Source: CAYUPY01 sp964446595
GTDB taxonomy: Bacteria; Patescibacteriota; Dojkabacteria; J137; JAEUSD01
DNA length: 14,934 nucleotides
Reading direction: 5' to 3'
Assembly: GCA_964446595.1 (NCBI GenBank)
Contig: CAYUPY010000033.1
Location: forward strand, 1-14,934
Shown: positions 1 through 6,726 of the stretch, in pieces
Layout of the letters: each line of letters starts with the position of its first letter
How positions within the stretch are numbered: the stretch's first letter is position 1
Program-made: the position numbers and the translations under genes
The notes under the pieces: generated by a model
What the model saw: the letters and a program-made list of their open reading frames with translations, nothing else
Databases searched by the model: none
What the model was told of the DNA's origin: nothing

Positions 1-25
1 ACACTACTGTACCTGCCTTTTCTCC

Positions 26-307
26 TCATTTCAAAAAATTCCGGACAGTCTCAGGGTTAATGTTTAACACTTGTACTTCATCTCCTTCTGGAGTAATAAT
101 AATTGATGTATCCGCATCAATGGTTTCTGGTTCTTCATCTAGTTTAGGAAAGGAGCTAGGATAGGAAGTAGGATTTGTCCTATTGTTAAGATTCCCAAAG
201 ATGGCAGGGTCCATGTTTAGTTGGATCGCCCCCAACACAATGATGGTCACCAACACACCAAAAATAAACGCCGAAATTATTTGTAATTGTTTGTTTTGTT
301 TCATCAT
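26..307 (-). CDS. Small single-pass membrane protein, unknown function
   Basis: This encodes 93 residues that I do not recognise. A hydrophobic segment at about residues 10-30, preceded by Lys and Gln, is a likely signal anchor. It is followed by a roughly 60-residue acidic tail rich in Pro, Ser, Asn and Asp/Glu (about residues 40-80), probably outside the membrane. The start is either of two adjacent ATG codons (307 or 304). I chose the upstream one because a promoter TTGCGT-17-TAAATT ends 5 nt before it and no Shine-Dalgarno sequence is visible. It is divergent from the membrane protein starting at 368, and the two promoters overlap in the 60-bp gap. Topology is reasonably sure; function is unknown. 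Confidence 0.6.
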   Translation of the reverse strand: MMKQNKQLQIISAFIFGVLVTIIVLGAIQLNMDPAIFGNLNNRTNPTSYPSSFPKLDEEPETIDADTSIIITPEGDEVQVLNINPETVRNFLK

Positions 308-312
308 ATGGA

Positions 313-341
313 AATTTACCAGAATGCTGACGTGTACGCAA
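313..341 (-). promoter_or_regulatory. Leaderless-type promoter for the small membrane protein
   Basis: On the minus strand, TTGCGT (336-341) and TAAATT (313-318) are separated by exactly 17 bp, and TG-G precedes the -10 box as in an extended -10. The -10 box ends 5 nt before the ATG at 307, so transcription would start at or next to the start codon. Confidence 0.5.
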
Positions 342-355
342 TTGGATGATTTCCC

Positions 356-361
356 TATAAT
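356..361 (+). promoter_or_regulatory. -10 box TATAAT, leaderless arrangement
   Basis: A consensus TATAAT lies 6 nt upstream of the ATG at 368. No good -35 box is visible 16-18 bp further up. The expected transcription start coincides with the start codon, and there is no ribosome binding site. Confidence 0.55.
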
Positions 362-367
362 AGTAAT

Positions 368-1030
368 ATGTTGATTAGTTTTGGAGTAATAAAGCTGGTA
401 GCTCTTATAATATTGGTTCTGCAGGTGTTACTTGCTTTATTCAATTATCGTAGTGTTTTTAAATCTGCATTGCGTAAAGACTTTTTATTATCTTCTTTCA
501 CAAGCCCTGTAGAATTACTGGAGACCTATAGCAGGGTGTATCACCCCTTACAACTTAAGGTAAATGCGGAGATTAGTACACCTGCTGCATGGCAAGGGGA
601 TATGTTGTTAATTAATCGTGATTGGGTATACCAACATCGGGCTTTACCCAATATCTGGATACTAAACCTTCTAAGCTCACAAGCTTTTCGGCATAGTATT
701 CCTCGTCTACAAATAGTGCAAAGAGTTCTTTTTGCGGTTACCTTATTTTCCTTATTTCTAAGTACGCAGGAATATGACACTCAGAGGTTGGAGTTTGTGG
801 TAATTGTAACCATAGTATTGCAGCTAGCGGCATTATTAATTGCGTTTTGGATTGGGCTGATTCGTGAAAAAATTAACTCAGGAGTGCTTTTGCTTTCTGC
901 TGATTTATTGAATGCTGATGAAACAGAATTACCGAGAATTAAATATATGTTGGAAAGTTGGAGTGGTTTGGGATGGGTATATCCAATCGAAATGTTAAAG
1001 GTGATGGTGAATTTCTTTTCTCCTTTATAA
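368..1030 (+). CDS. Membrane protein resembling a YugP-type zinc peptidase without its HExxH motif
   Basis: The 220-residue protein has an N-terminal membrane helix (about 4-25), a soluble stretch, two more membrane helices (about 116-132 and 142-164) and a C-terminal cytosolic tail. This order and length match what I recall of the YugP family of membrane zinc metallopeptidases (about 225 residues). The stretch LLINRDWVY (80-88) resembles the family's LS..VY segment. Fourteen residues on, where HExxH is expected, this protein has LLSSQ (101-105) followed by AFRH. The C-terminal LLSADLLNADE also recalls the family tail. If the relation is right, this is a catalytically dead homologue. It converges on rnpB with 15 bp between the ends. 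Gene reality is good; the family call is tentative and rests on memory of the family pattern. Confidence 0.6.
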   Translation: MLISFGVIKLVALIILVLQVLLALFNYRSVFKSALRKDFLLSSFTSPVELLETYSRVYHPLQLKVNAEISTPAAWQGDMLLINRDWVYQHRALPNIWILNLLSSQAFRHSIPRLQIVQRVLFAVTLFSLFLSTQEYDTQRLEFVVIVTIVLQLAALLIAFWIGLIREKINSGVLLLSADLLNADETELPRIKYMLESWSGLGWVYPIEMLKVMVNFFSPL

Positions 1031-1045
1031 ATGAATGGAAATAGT

Positions 1046-1475
1046 GGGTCTATTCCATAAGCCGGATTCTGTGTTTAAGGTAATTATTTATCTATGCCTC
1101 GTTTTCTCGAGTTGCTCCAGGTAGGGGTTGCCAGCAGTCACTCATTACTGAGCGGCCCGGTGGGCTCTTACCCATCACTTTTCCTATAGACAAAAGTGAC
1201 CTTCCAAATTTGAAAGCACCATTTCACCCTTACCCGCCAAATGCGCAGCATTTGTGCAGGCGGTTTATCTCTGTGGCCCTAATGTTTATCCCTAAGCTTG
1301 CGCCCAGCCTCTATTGCGCGATTTTGGCAAGTTTAGCCGTTAAACCGGCAGGTTATAGTCAAAATCGCACCTTCAAGGTACCTATTTCGTTATTATAAAT
1401 GTACGAAACCAAAATGGAGTCCAGACTTTCCTCTTTGTAGGTGTTCGCCACAAAGCAATTACCTGGAATAGACCC
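1046..1475 (-). ncRNA. rnpB: RNase P RNA (M1 RNA), type-A-like with reduced P15-P17 region
   Basis: This is the catalytic RNA that removes 5' leaders from pre-tRNAs. The ends form a perfect 12-bp P1 helix (1464-1475 with 1046-1057). The 5' core GAGGAAAGTCTGGACTCC reads on the minus strand at 1416-1433. The 3' core ACAGAATCCGGCTTA lies at about 1058-1072. Between them are other signature blocks: CAGAGATAAACCGCC, GGTAAGGGTGAAATGG, GGTAAGAGCCCACC and GGAGCAA. A P12-like hairpin and an extra A/T-rich stem (CACTTTT/AAAAGTG) are also present. Odd: only 38 nt (1074-1111) separate GGAGCAA from the 3' core, against roughly 95 in E. coli, and they hold one small CTCG/CGAG hairpin. The P15 loop whose GGU pairs with the tRNA CCA end appears absent. 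The length of 430 nt is otherwise normal. A 62-codon open frame inside it is not a gene. Confidence 0.97.
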
Positions 1476-1481
1476 GAAATC

Positions 1482-1510
1482 AGTATATCACCAACTATGC
1501 TATAGGACAA
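1482..1510 (-). promoter_or_regulatory. rnpB promoter
   Basis: On the minus strand, TTGTCC (1505-1510) is followed after exactly 17 bp by TATACT (1482-1487). The first G of P1 at 1475 lies 7 nt downstream, which matches the expected 5' end of the RNA and independently supports the rnpB boundary. Confidence 0.8.
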
Positions 1511-1534
1511 CACACTGTGAGTACTTTCAAATCC

Positions 1535-1562
1535 TTGCAAAATGTGGATAACCTCCTATAAT
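1535..1562 (+). promoter_or_regulatory. Promoter of the beta-repeat membrane protein, with DnaA box in the spacer
   Basis: TTGCAA (1535-1540), a 16-bp spacer and a perfect TATAAT (1557-1562). The start would be near 1569, leaving about 23 nt of leader without a Shine-Dalgarno sequence before ATG 1592. The spacer contains TGTGGATAA (1543-1551), the exact complement of the DnaA box TTATCCACA, so DnaA binding would cover the promoter. Confidence 0.7.
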
Positions 1563-1591
1563 TAGAGTATTTACTTCTACATTTTTACACA

Positions 1592-2701
1592 ATGCGCAAA
1601 ATTTCCATTTTAACTAGTGCTTTTGCGGTATTGCTGGCTAGTTTGCTATTACCAGCAACTGTGTACGCGCAGATGACTTCGGAGGATGAAATAATTATTG
1701 ACTCCGTAGTTACAGATAACCTGTACGTGGCAGCTGAAGATTTTACCCTTAACGCGCGGTCGCAGGCTGACGTTGTAGTAGGAGCTCGCAGAATTATCAT
1801 CAACGGAGATGTTAATGGTAACCTAATTCTAGCCGCTCAAGAGATTGAGATTAACGGCAACGTTACCGGCGATGTGCTTGGAGCCGCAGGTATTATTGTC
1901 CTTAATGGTGATGTCACCGGAGACGCACGATTATTTGCTGGACAGGCTTTCGTTAATTCAGAGAATATAAGGGGCGACTTAGTAGTGGCTTCTGGGAGAG
2001 CTAGTATTAGCGAAGCTACAAAAGTTGAGCTTAAAAATTTGATTGCAGCCGGAAACACCAGCCTAAATATTATTGATAACCCTACAAGCCTCCCTGAAGT
2101 TGTAGGAACTGACTCGCAAGCTGACTACTTTTCGGGTCTTTTTGCCTCTACCGGGATAGTAGCTAGTATTTTAGGGGCCTTTATCTCTTTACTATTTTTA
2201 GTAGGTGGTATTGTGGCAAACTACCTGGTGATTCGCTTCTTTCCAACTTTTACCGAACGCACTTTGGTAAAAATGAAAGAAGACGCTTTTACAAGCGTGA
2301 TGGTTGGTTTAGGGGTATTCGTGGTCTCACCAATAGTTGCTTTCGTACTGTTAATTACCGGTGTCGGATTACCAATTTTGGTGCTATTGTTAGCGCTTGG
2401 GTGGCTAGCATACTTATTTAGTATGGCCTATGGTAATTACATTGTAGGACGCATTGCTCTAGAACAACTAAAGTTTGATAGTACTGGGCGGTTGCTTCCA
2501 CTCGTTGTCGGTACAGCTATCTTTACCATAATCGGATTAGTACCAGTTGTAGGCTGGTTCATTACAGGTATTGGTAGTATTCTGTTGTCCGCCTGGGCTA
2601 TAGGTGCAATGTTTATGCACAAATGGGACAGTATAAGAGTGAATAATACTAACGTTAACACCACTAAAAAAGCTAGAAAAGGTCGAAATAATACAAAATA
2701 A
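1592..2701 (+). CDS. Exported bactofilin-like beta-repeat protein with multi-spanning membrane domain
   Basis: The 369-residue protein begins with a signal peptide (Lys at 3, hydrophobic 7-21, likely cleavage after VYA at 26). Residues about 60-140 hold four degenerate repeats of 18-20 residues: INGDVNGNLILA, INGNVTGDVLGA, LNGDVTGDARLFA and SENIRGDLVVASG. This Gly/Asn/Asp-Val pattern is typical of right-handed beta-helix, bactofilin-like folds. Several membrane segments follow (about 186-214, 236-282, 302-342) and then a basic, Asn/Lys-rich C-terminus. Known bactofilins are cytoplasmic scaffolds; here the signal peptide and helix order put the repeats outside the membrane. I infer a surface or envelope-organising role. 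It stands alone between rnpB and a hairpin at 2737. The family name is by resemblance only. Confidence 0.75.
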   Translation: MRKISILTSAFAVLLASLLLPATVYAQMTSEDEIIIDSVVTDNLYVAAEDFTLNARSQADVVVGARRIIINGDVNGNLILAAQEIEINGNVTGDVLGAAGIIVLNGDVTGDARLFAGQAFVNSENIRGDLVVASGRASISEATKVELKNLIAAGNTSLNIIDNPTSLPEVVGTDSQADYFSGLFASTGIVASILGAFISLLFLVGGIVANYLVIRFFPTFTERTLVKMKEDAFTSVMVGLGVFVVSPIVAFVLLITGVGLPILVLLLALGWLAYLFSMAYGNYIVGRIALEQLKFDSTGRLLPLVVGTAIFTIIGLVPVVGWFITGIGSILLSAWAIGAMFMHKWDSIRVNNTNVNTTKKARKGRNNTK

Positions 2702-2736
2702 GTAGTCTGAAAGCTATTCTACGCTTGTATCTAAAA

Positions 2737-2771
2737 CTGGGTCATCTTCCGCAATCGCGGAAATGACCTAG
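2737..2771 (+). terminator. Hairpin after the beta-repeat protein, possible terminator
   Basis: CTGGGTCAT-c-TTCCGC, loop AATC, GCGGAA-ATGACCTAG: about 15 pairs with one bulged C and one G-T pair, starting 36 nt after the stop at 2701. There is no T-run on the 3' side, so it may be a 3'-end stabiliser rather than an intrinsic terminator. Confidence 0.5.
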
Positions 2772-2831
2772 TGAATGTAGGAAGCATAGGTGTGGTTACT
2801 GGGTTCATACTCCAAATATCTTTCAATCTGC

Positions 2832-2880
2832 CCCCAAAATCCATAAAATTTTGCTTTGTTTCGATGGATTATTGCTGGGG
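2832..2880. repeat. Imperfect inverted repeat upstream of the RHH gene
   Basis: AATCCAT (2838-2844) pairs with ATGGATT (2864-2870), and the flanking CCCCA (2832-2836) pairs with TGGGG (2876-2880) across an asymmetric internal loop. It ends 12 bp before the start of the small ribbon-helix-helix gene, so it could be an operator for that regulator or a leader hairpin. No clear promoter boxes were found nearby. Confidence 0.4.
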
Positions 2881-2892
2881 CGTAAGCAAACA

Positions 2893-3024
2893 ATGGCAGA
2901 GAAATTTAACTTCTACCTGTCTAAAGATCAAGAGAGCTTTATAAATGAACAGGCCAGAATAATGGAAATGAGCAAAGCAGAATACCTTAGGAGTCTGATA
3001 GACGAAAAAAGGCCTGTTAAATAA
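2893..3024 (+). CDS. 43-residue ribbon-helix-helix (Arc/CopG-like) protein
   Basis: A very short gene encodes 43 residues that fit one ribbon-helix-helix fold. The N-terminal strand is KFNFYLS (4-10). Helix A runs from about KDQESFINEQARI (11-23), and a turn at MEMS leads into helix B, SKAEYLRSLIDE (27-38), with the usual S/T-x-x-E-Y-x-R pattern. Such proteins bind DNA as dimers, often as autoregulators or antitoxins. No toxin gene adjoins it: it ends 8 bp before the convergent stop of pgk. The frame is open upstream to 2767 without an ATG, and ATG 2893 sits exactly where RHH proteins begin. No Shine-Dalgarno sequence is visible. The pattern match is good; role unknown. Confidence 0.65.
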   Translation: MAEKFNFYLSKDQESFINEQARIMEMSKAEYLRSLIDEKRPVK

Positions 3025-3032
3025 GAAGCTAA

Positions 3033-4235
3033 CTACTCCGCAAACAGCGGCTCTAAAGTAGGTAACTCGCCTGTAGCTAAATATTCCAACATCGCCCCAC
3101 CTCCTGTAGAAACATGGTGAAAGTTTTTAAAGTTGATCTTTAGTGCTTGCATAGCAGCAACTGTGTCACCACCACCTGCTACTTTAAAAGTATCTTTTGG
3201 CGCGCTTAGCCCAATATATTCGCCTATTGCTTCTGTGCCACGAGCGAAATTCTCCCACTCAAAAACACCCATAGGTCCATTCCACATGATTGTGCGAGCG
3301 CTTTTGATCTGTTCTAGGAAGGCAGCCATGGTGCGCTCGCCAATGTCTAATCCCATCAAGTCGTCAGGAATTTGTTGAGTATCGACTATAATTCTTTCCG
3401 TATTTTGGTCAAATTCACGACCGGCAATGTGGTCGATTGGTAAGAAGATCTCACAGTTGTTTTCTTTAGCTGTTGCTAAGATCTGCTTGGCTGTATCTAG
3501 TATTTCATCTTGTACTTTAGATTTGCCAACATTTATACCTTGGGCCTTTAAGATGGTATATGCCATAGCTCCACCGATCAAAATTTTGTCCGCTTTGGTG
3601 GCTAGGTCTTGTAAAATATCGATTTTAGTATCTAATTTAGCTCCACCAATTACAGCTACGTATGGGTGCTTAGGGTCTTCGCGTAATTGTGTGAGTTGTT
3701 CAATTTCACGCACCAGCTGGCGTCCTGCCATTGGAGCATCAAAAGCTTTTGCCAGATCCCAGGTGCTCGCTTGTTGACGATAAGTGGCAAAAGCGTCATT
3801 AATGTAATAGTCAGCCAGATCGACTAGCTCTTGAATAAACTCATGTCGCTCTGCCTCGTTATCACTGCCTTCTCGGGCATCAAAGCGAATATTTTCCAGT
3901 AAAAGAACCTCTGCATCTTCCATAAAAATAATTGAGTTCTTGGAGTTCTGCATATGTGCAAATTTAATGTGCATATCCAAAATCTTCCCTAGTTCGAAGC
4001 GAACTGGCATTAGTGAGAATTCATCGCTGTATTCACCCTCGGGGCGCCCTAGGTGAGCAAGTACTACTACGCGAGCATGTTTTTCTACGAGCTCACGGAT
4101 AGTGATAGCTGCCCTTTGGACACGGTAATCGCTGGTGATTTCGCCGTTCTCGAGCGGTACATCTAAATCCGCACGTACTAAGACAGTTTTACCGGCAAGG
4201 TCTGGCAGTTGGTCGATGTTTCTCAAGGTTCTCAT
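3033..4235 (-). CDS. pgk: Phosphoglycerate kinase
   Basis: The enzyme transfers the acyl phosphate of 1,3-bisphosphoglycerate to ADP in glycolysis. It has 400 residues, the normal length. Visible motifs are VLVRADLDVPL (18-28), R38, HLGRP (61-65), LLENIRF (112-118), NDAF (146-149) with R153, GGAKLDTKI (197-205), GGAMAYTILKA (221-231), WNGPMGVFE (318-326), GGGDTVAA (354-361) and STGGGAMLEYL (376-386). Two usual positions differ. The Asn that contacts 3-phosphoglycerate (human N25) is Asp25 here, and the family's HRAHxS segment reads YRQQAS, keeping the Arg but losing both His. The start at 4235 is fixed by a TATAAT ending 6 nt upstream. It lies downstream of gap but is separated from it by a terminator, so it has its own transcript. 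Confidence 0.97.
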   Translation of the reverse strand: MRTLRNIDQLPDLAGKTVLVRADLDVPLENGEITSDYRVQRAAITIRELVEKHARVVVLAHLGRPEGEYSDEFSLMPVRFELGKILDMHIKFAHMQNSKNSIIFMEDAEVLLLENIRFDAREGSDNEAERHEFIQELVDLADYYINDAFATYRQQASTWDLAKAFDAPMAGRQLVREIEQLTQLREDPKHPYVAVIGGAKLDTKIDILQDLATKADKILIGGAMAYTILKAQGINVGKSKVQDEILDTAKQILATAKENNCEIFLPIDHIAGREFDQNTERIIVDTQQIPDDLMGLDIGERTMAAFLEQIKSARTIMWNGPMGVFEWENFARGTEAIGEYIGLSAPKDTFKVAGGGDTVAAMQALKINFKNFHHVSTGGGAMLEYLATGELPTLEPLFAE

Positions 4236-4241
4236 ATGGCT

Positions 4242-4250
4242 ATTATATCA
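4242..4250 (-). promoter_or_regulatory. Extended -10 promoter of pgk, leaderless arrangement
   Basis: TGATATAAT on the minus strand (TGn plus a consensus TATAAT at 4242-4247) ends 6 nt before the ATG. There is no good -35 box at 17 bp, as expected for an extended -10 promoter. The mRNA should start at the start codon. Confidence 0.7.
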
Positions 4251-4303
4251 TTTTTAGGGATAGAAAATGAGCAGTTTGATAGATTTTTGTTGAAGAAGTC
4301 ATG

Positions 4304-4331
4304 AAAGAGGGCAGTTAAACCTGCCCTCTTT
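4304..4331 (-). terminator. Terminator between gap and pgk
   Basis: AAAGAGGGCAG (4304-4314) and CTGCCCTCTTT (4321-4331) form a perfect 11-bp stem with a 6-nt loop, 31 bp after the gap stop. The U-run is short on the gap side. The plus-strand side reads CTCTTTTTA, so it could work in both directions. Confidence 0.75.
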
Positions 4332-4362
4332 TTACATTTTACTCGTGAGCTTATGCAAGTTA

Positions 4363-5427
4363 CTAACCGCCAATTTTCATGGCCATTTCTACTAAGCGGT
4401 TGGAGTAACCCCATTCGTTGTCATACCAGGCTAGAACCTTTACAAGGTCACCATCAACAACTTTTAACATGGGTAGATCCACAATAGCGGACTCAGGACG
4501 TCCTACTATATCTGATGAGACTAGTGGTGAGTCACTAGCAGCAAGAATACCGCGATACTCATCTGAGTTAGCAGCTTTACGGAAAACTTCAGCAACTTCT
4601 TCTGCTGTGGTTGGTCTCTCAGTTAAGTAAACTAAGTCACTAATTGAGCCGGCTGGTACTGGTACACGGATTGCGCCGCCATCAAACTTGCCCTCAAGCG
4701 CTGGCAGTGCTTTTGTAGTAGCAATCGCAGCTCCTGTTGTACTTGGAATCATATTCAACGCTGCAGCACGTCCACGGCGTAGATCACCAGTAATTCCATC
4801 TACCAGCACCTGGGTAGAGGTGTAGGCATGGGTAGTAGTCATTACGGCCTTTTTAACCCCAAAGTTATCCATCATAATTTTGGTTACTGGGGAAATACAG
4901 TTAGTAGTACAAGAAGCATTAGAAATCAGATCCTCGTCTGCATATTCTCCTTCGTTTGCACCGAACACGTATGTAGGGGCGGGATTATCTCCTTTACTTG
5001 GTGCTGAGATGATTACTTTTCTTGCTCCGGCTTCAATATGGCCACGAGCTGCATCATCTTTTTCAAAAATACCAGTAGACTCAATTACTACATCTACATT
5101 CATTTCACCCCAAGGTAGTTCAGCAGGATTCTTAATACTAAATACTTTTGTTTCGAAGCCGTCTACTACAATGCGAGCATCGCGGTTGGCTATCTCGTCC
5201 TTACTTAAGTCTAGGAGAGATTCTCCACCGGCGACAAATTCATCATCTCCAATATAAGCTTTTACTTCCTTTTCGTAGGTGCCGTAAACGCTGTCAAATT
5301 TAAGTAGGTGTGCCAGTTCATCAGCACGTGTAAGGTCATTTATAGCAACAACTTCTATACCGTGATCGCGGGCAATTTTGTAGGCCTGTCGACCAATGCG
5401 GCCAAAACCGTTAATAGCAATTCTCAT
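4363..5427 (-). CDS. gap: Glyceraldehyde-3-phosphate dehydrogenase, type I
   Basis: This is the NAD-dependent oxidative phosphorylation step of glycolysis. It opens with the Rossmann motif INGFGRIGR (5-13). Asp31 in AINDLT is the residue that favours NAD over NADP. The catalytic Cys173 lies in SCTTNC (172-177) and the catalytic His200 in THAYTSTQ. DLRRGRAAALNMIPSTTGAA (215-234) binds phosphate, and WYDNEWGYSNR is near the C-terminus. At 354 residues it is about 20 longer than usual; the extra length is an acidic insertion around 66-86, between the coenzyme-domain strands. Its product feeds the pgk gene downstream. No convincing promoter was found; a weak TATTCC ends 6 nt before the ATG, the spacing seen at the other leaderless genes here. 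Confidence 0.98.
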   Translation of the reverse strand: MRIAINGFGRIGRQAYKIARDHGIEVVAINDLTRADELAHLLKFDSVYGTYEKEVKAYIGDDEFVAGGESLLDLSKDEIANRDARIVVDGFETKVFSIKNPAELPWGEMNVDVVIESTGIFEKDDAARGHIEAGARKVIISAPSKGDNPAPTYVFGANEGEYADEDLISNASCTTNCISPVTKIMMDNFGVKKAVMTTTHAYTSTQVLVDGITGDLRRGRAAALNMIPSTTGAAIATTKALPALEGKFDGGAIRVPVPAGSISDLVYLTERPTTAEEVAEVFRKAANSDEYRGILAASDSPLVSSDIVGRPESAIVDLPMLKVVDGDLVKVLAWYDNEWGYSNRLVEMAMKIGG

Positions 5428-5479
5428 GAAAATGGAATAAAAATTAATTCTTTATTAGCTTATCTCAACTATTAATCTG

Positions 5480-5507
5480 TTGCAACTGTAGGCGATTACT
5501 GTACAAT
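5480..5507 (+). promoter_or_regulatory. Leaderless-type promoter
   Basis: TTGCAA (5480-5485), 16 bp, TACAAT (5502-5507), then only 5 nt to the ATG at 5513. TTGCAA is its own reverse complement, so the same box could also face the divergent gap gene. Confidence 0.65.
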
Positions 5508-5512
5508 GTGAT

Positions 5513-5797
5513 ATGTTCGGATTCTTATTTTGGACACTTGTGAGGCACGTAGGTGTGCCGATCATCGTAATTTTAGTTTTTTGGGACCAATTCGGAAGCC
5601 CTCAAATTACCTATGCTGTAATTGCAGTCATTCTGACGATTACTACGGTATTTACTGCATCACTACATTTGATTAGATTAATTCCTAACTTGGCTTTTCT
5701 AAGGCAGAAGAAGCTAATAAAGCTAATATTAGAGCTAGTAATTGAAGTTGGGGCAGTGATCGGATTTTGGCTAGGATACCTTGTATTGTTTTATTAA
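5513..5797 (+). CDS. Small three-helix membrane protein, unknown function
   Basis: The 94 residues contain three probable membrane helices (about 5-24, 31-54 and 68-92). A short basic loop, FLRQKKLIK, precedes the third. I do not recognise the family and see no catalytic or binding motif. The start is supported by a TTGCAA-16-TACAAT promoter ending 5 nt before the ATG. It precedes the receiver-domain gene by 56 bp, but that gene has its own promoter, so the two need not be co-transcribed. Confidence 0.65.
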   Translation: MFGFLFWTLVRHVGVPIIVILVFWDQFGSPQITYAVIAVILTITTVFTASLHLIRLIPNLAFLRQKKLIKLILELVIEVGAVIGFWLGYLVLFY

Positions 5798-5799
5798 AA

Positions 5800-5828
5800 T
5801 TGACAAATAAGGTTACTCTTTCTAAGAT
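5800..5828 (+). promoter_or_regulatory. Promoter of the receiver protein / yhaM operon
   Basis: A consensus TTGACA (5800-5805), 17 bp and TAAGAT (5823-5828). The start is predicted near 5835, giving an AT-rich leader of about 19 nt without a Shine-Dalgarno sequence before ATG 5854. Confidence 0.7.
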
Positions 5829-5853
5829 AAAATATTAAGAATTAAAAAGTTCT

Positions 5854-6714
5854 ATGGAACCACAGACACAAAACCAACAAGATAGTCAGCAGAATGATAT
5901 GGGAATGGGGCAGCAAAGTGCTGGTTCAGCCATGCCACCCGTGGAGGCGCCACAGCCAAGTGGAGCAAATGTGCAGCCGCAGCAACAGGCTGGGATGCCA
6001 TTAACAGGCACACAGCCACCTGCAAATATGACTCAAGCGACTCAAGAATCGCCTATTCAAGAAAGTGCTACTCCTAATCCAGCTCCTTCAATGGCGCAAC
6101 TATCTGGTCAGGTATTAATGCAGCAACAAGCCGTTCCAAACTCAGCTCCAGCAGTACCAATGCCTGCTACAGCTGAACCGGGTATGTCTGGAGCCACCCC
6201 TGATCAAGCTCAGGCTACGCCTGTACAGCCTTCAGAAATTGAATCTGCTAAACAGGCTAGTGCTTCAGCATTGCCAGAGCAGAGGGCACAGAACGGTAGT
6301 ACTAAAATCTTGGTGGTAGAAGATGAGGTAGATGCCAGAACTATGTTTGTGGATTTATTGTCATCAGAAGGTTATGAAGTTTCATCAGCAGTTGATGGTG
6401 TTGATGCTTTAGCAAAAGCAGCAGCAGATAAATACAACCTAATTCTTTTAGATATTGTGATGCCGAATAAAGATGGCATTGAGGTGCTACAAGAGATCAA
6501 GGCTAATCCTGATAAATATGGTGAGCCTGTGGTGGTAATGTTAACTAATATTAGTGGCGATGCTGCAATCGAGAAAGCAATGGAGTTAGGAGCTGCTGGT
6601 TTCCGACTTAAAGTAGATACAGAACCTACTCAGCTTTTGGCAGATGTAAAAGACTTCTTAGCTGGTAAAGTGCAGAATGTTGAGCAGGAGCCTGTTTCAC
6701 GCACTATTACTTAA
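5854..6714 (+). CDS. Orphan response-regulator receiver protein with long Q/P/A-rich N-terminal region
   Basis: Residues 1-146 are low-complexity, rich in Gln, Pro, Ala, Met and Thr, and probably disordered. Residues 150-270 form a complete CheY-like receiver: acidic pair E156-D157, phosphoacceptor D200 in LLLDIVMP, T231 in MLTN and K253 in GFRLK. It should be phosphorylated by a histidine kinase, but none is encoded nearby and there is no output domain after the receiver. The N-terminal tail may act as a tether or interaction platform; a DNA-binding role is not supported. It is the first gene of a two-gene unit with yhaM, 12 bp apart, so a link to RNA turnover is possible but only inferred. 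Receivers with such tails recall type IV pilus and motility regulators, with no further support here. Confidence 0.85.
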   Translation: MEPQTQNQQDSQQNDMGMGQQSAGSAMPPVEAPQPSGANVQPQQQAGMPLTGTQPPANMTQATQESPIQESATPNPAPSMAQLSGQVLMQQQAVPNSAPAVPMPATAEPGMSGATPDQAQATPVQPSEIESAKQASASALPEQRAQNGSTKILVVEDEVDARTMFVDLLSSEGYEVSSAVDGVDALAKAAADKYNLILLDIVMPNKDGIEVLQEIKANPDKYGEPVVVMLTNISGDAAIEKAMELGAAGFRLKVDTEPTQLLADVKDFLAGKVQNVEQEPVSRTIT

Positions 6715-6726
6715 GAAAGGTTTGTT

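Noticed and set aside
1210..1398. Open frame of 62 codons
   Set aside because: It lies entirely inside the RNase P RNA, opposite its strand, and has no protein-like pattern.
3133..3777. Plus-strand open frames opposite pgk, and similar ones opposite gap, rsmH and ftsI
   Set aside because: They are antisense shadows of strongly conserved genes, with composition that reflects the complementary codons and no promoter or ribosome site.
4232..4414. Minus-strand frame of 60 codons between gap and pgk
   Set aside because: It overlaps the end of gap and runs through the terminator at 4304-4331; the residues show no recognisable pattern.
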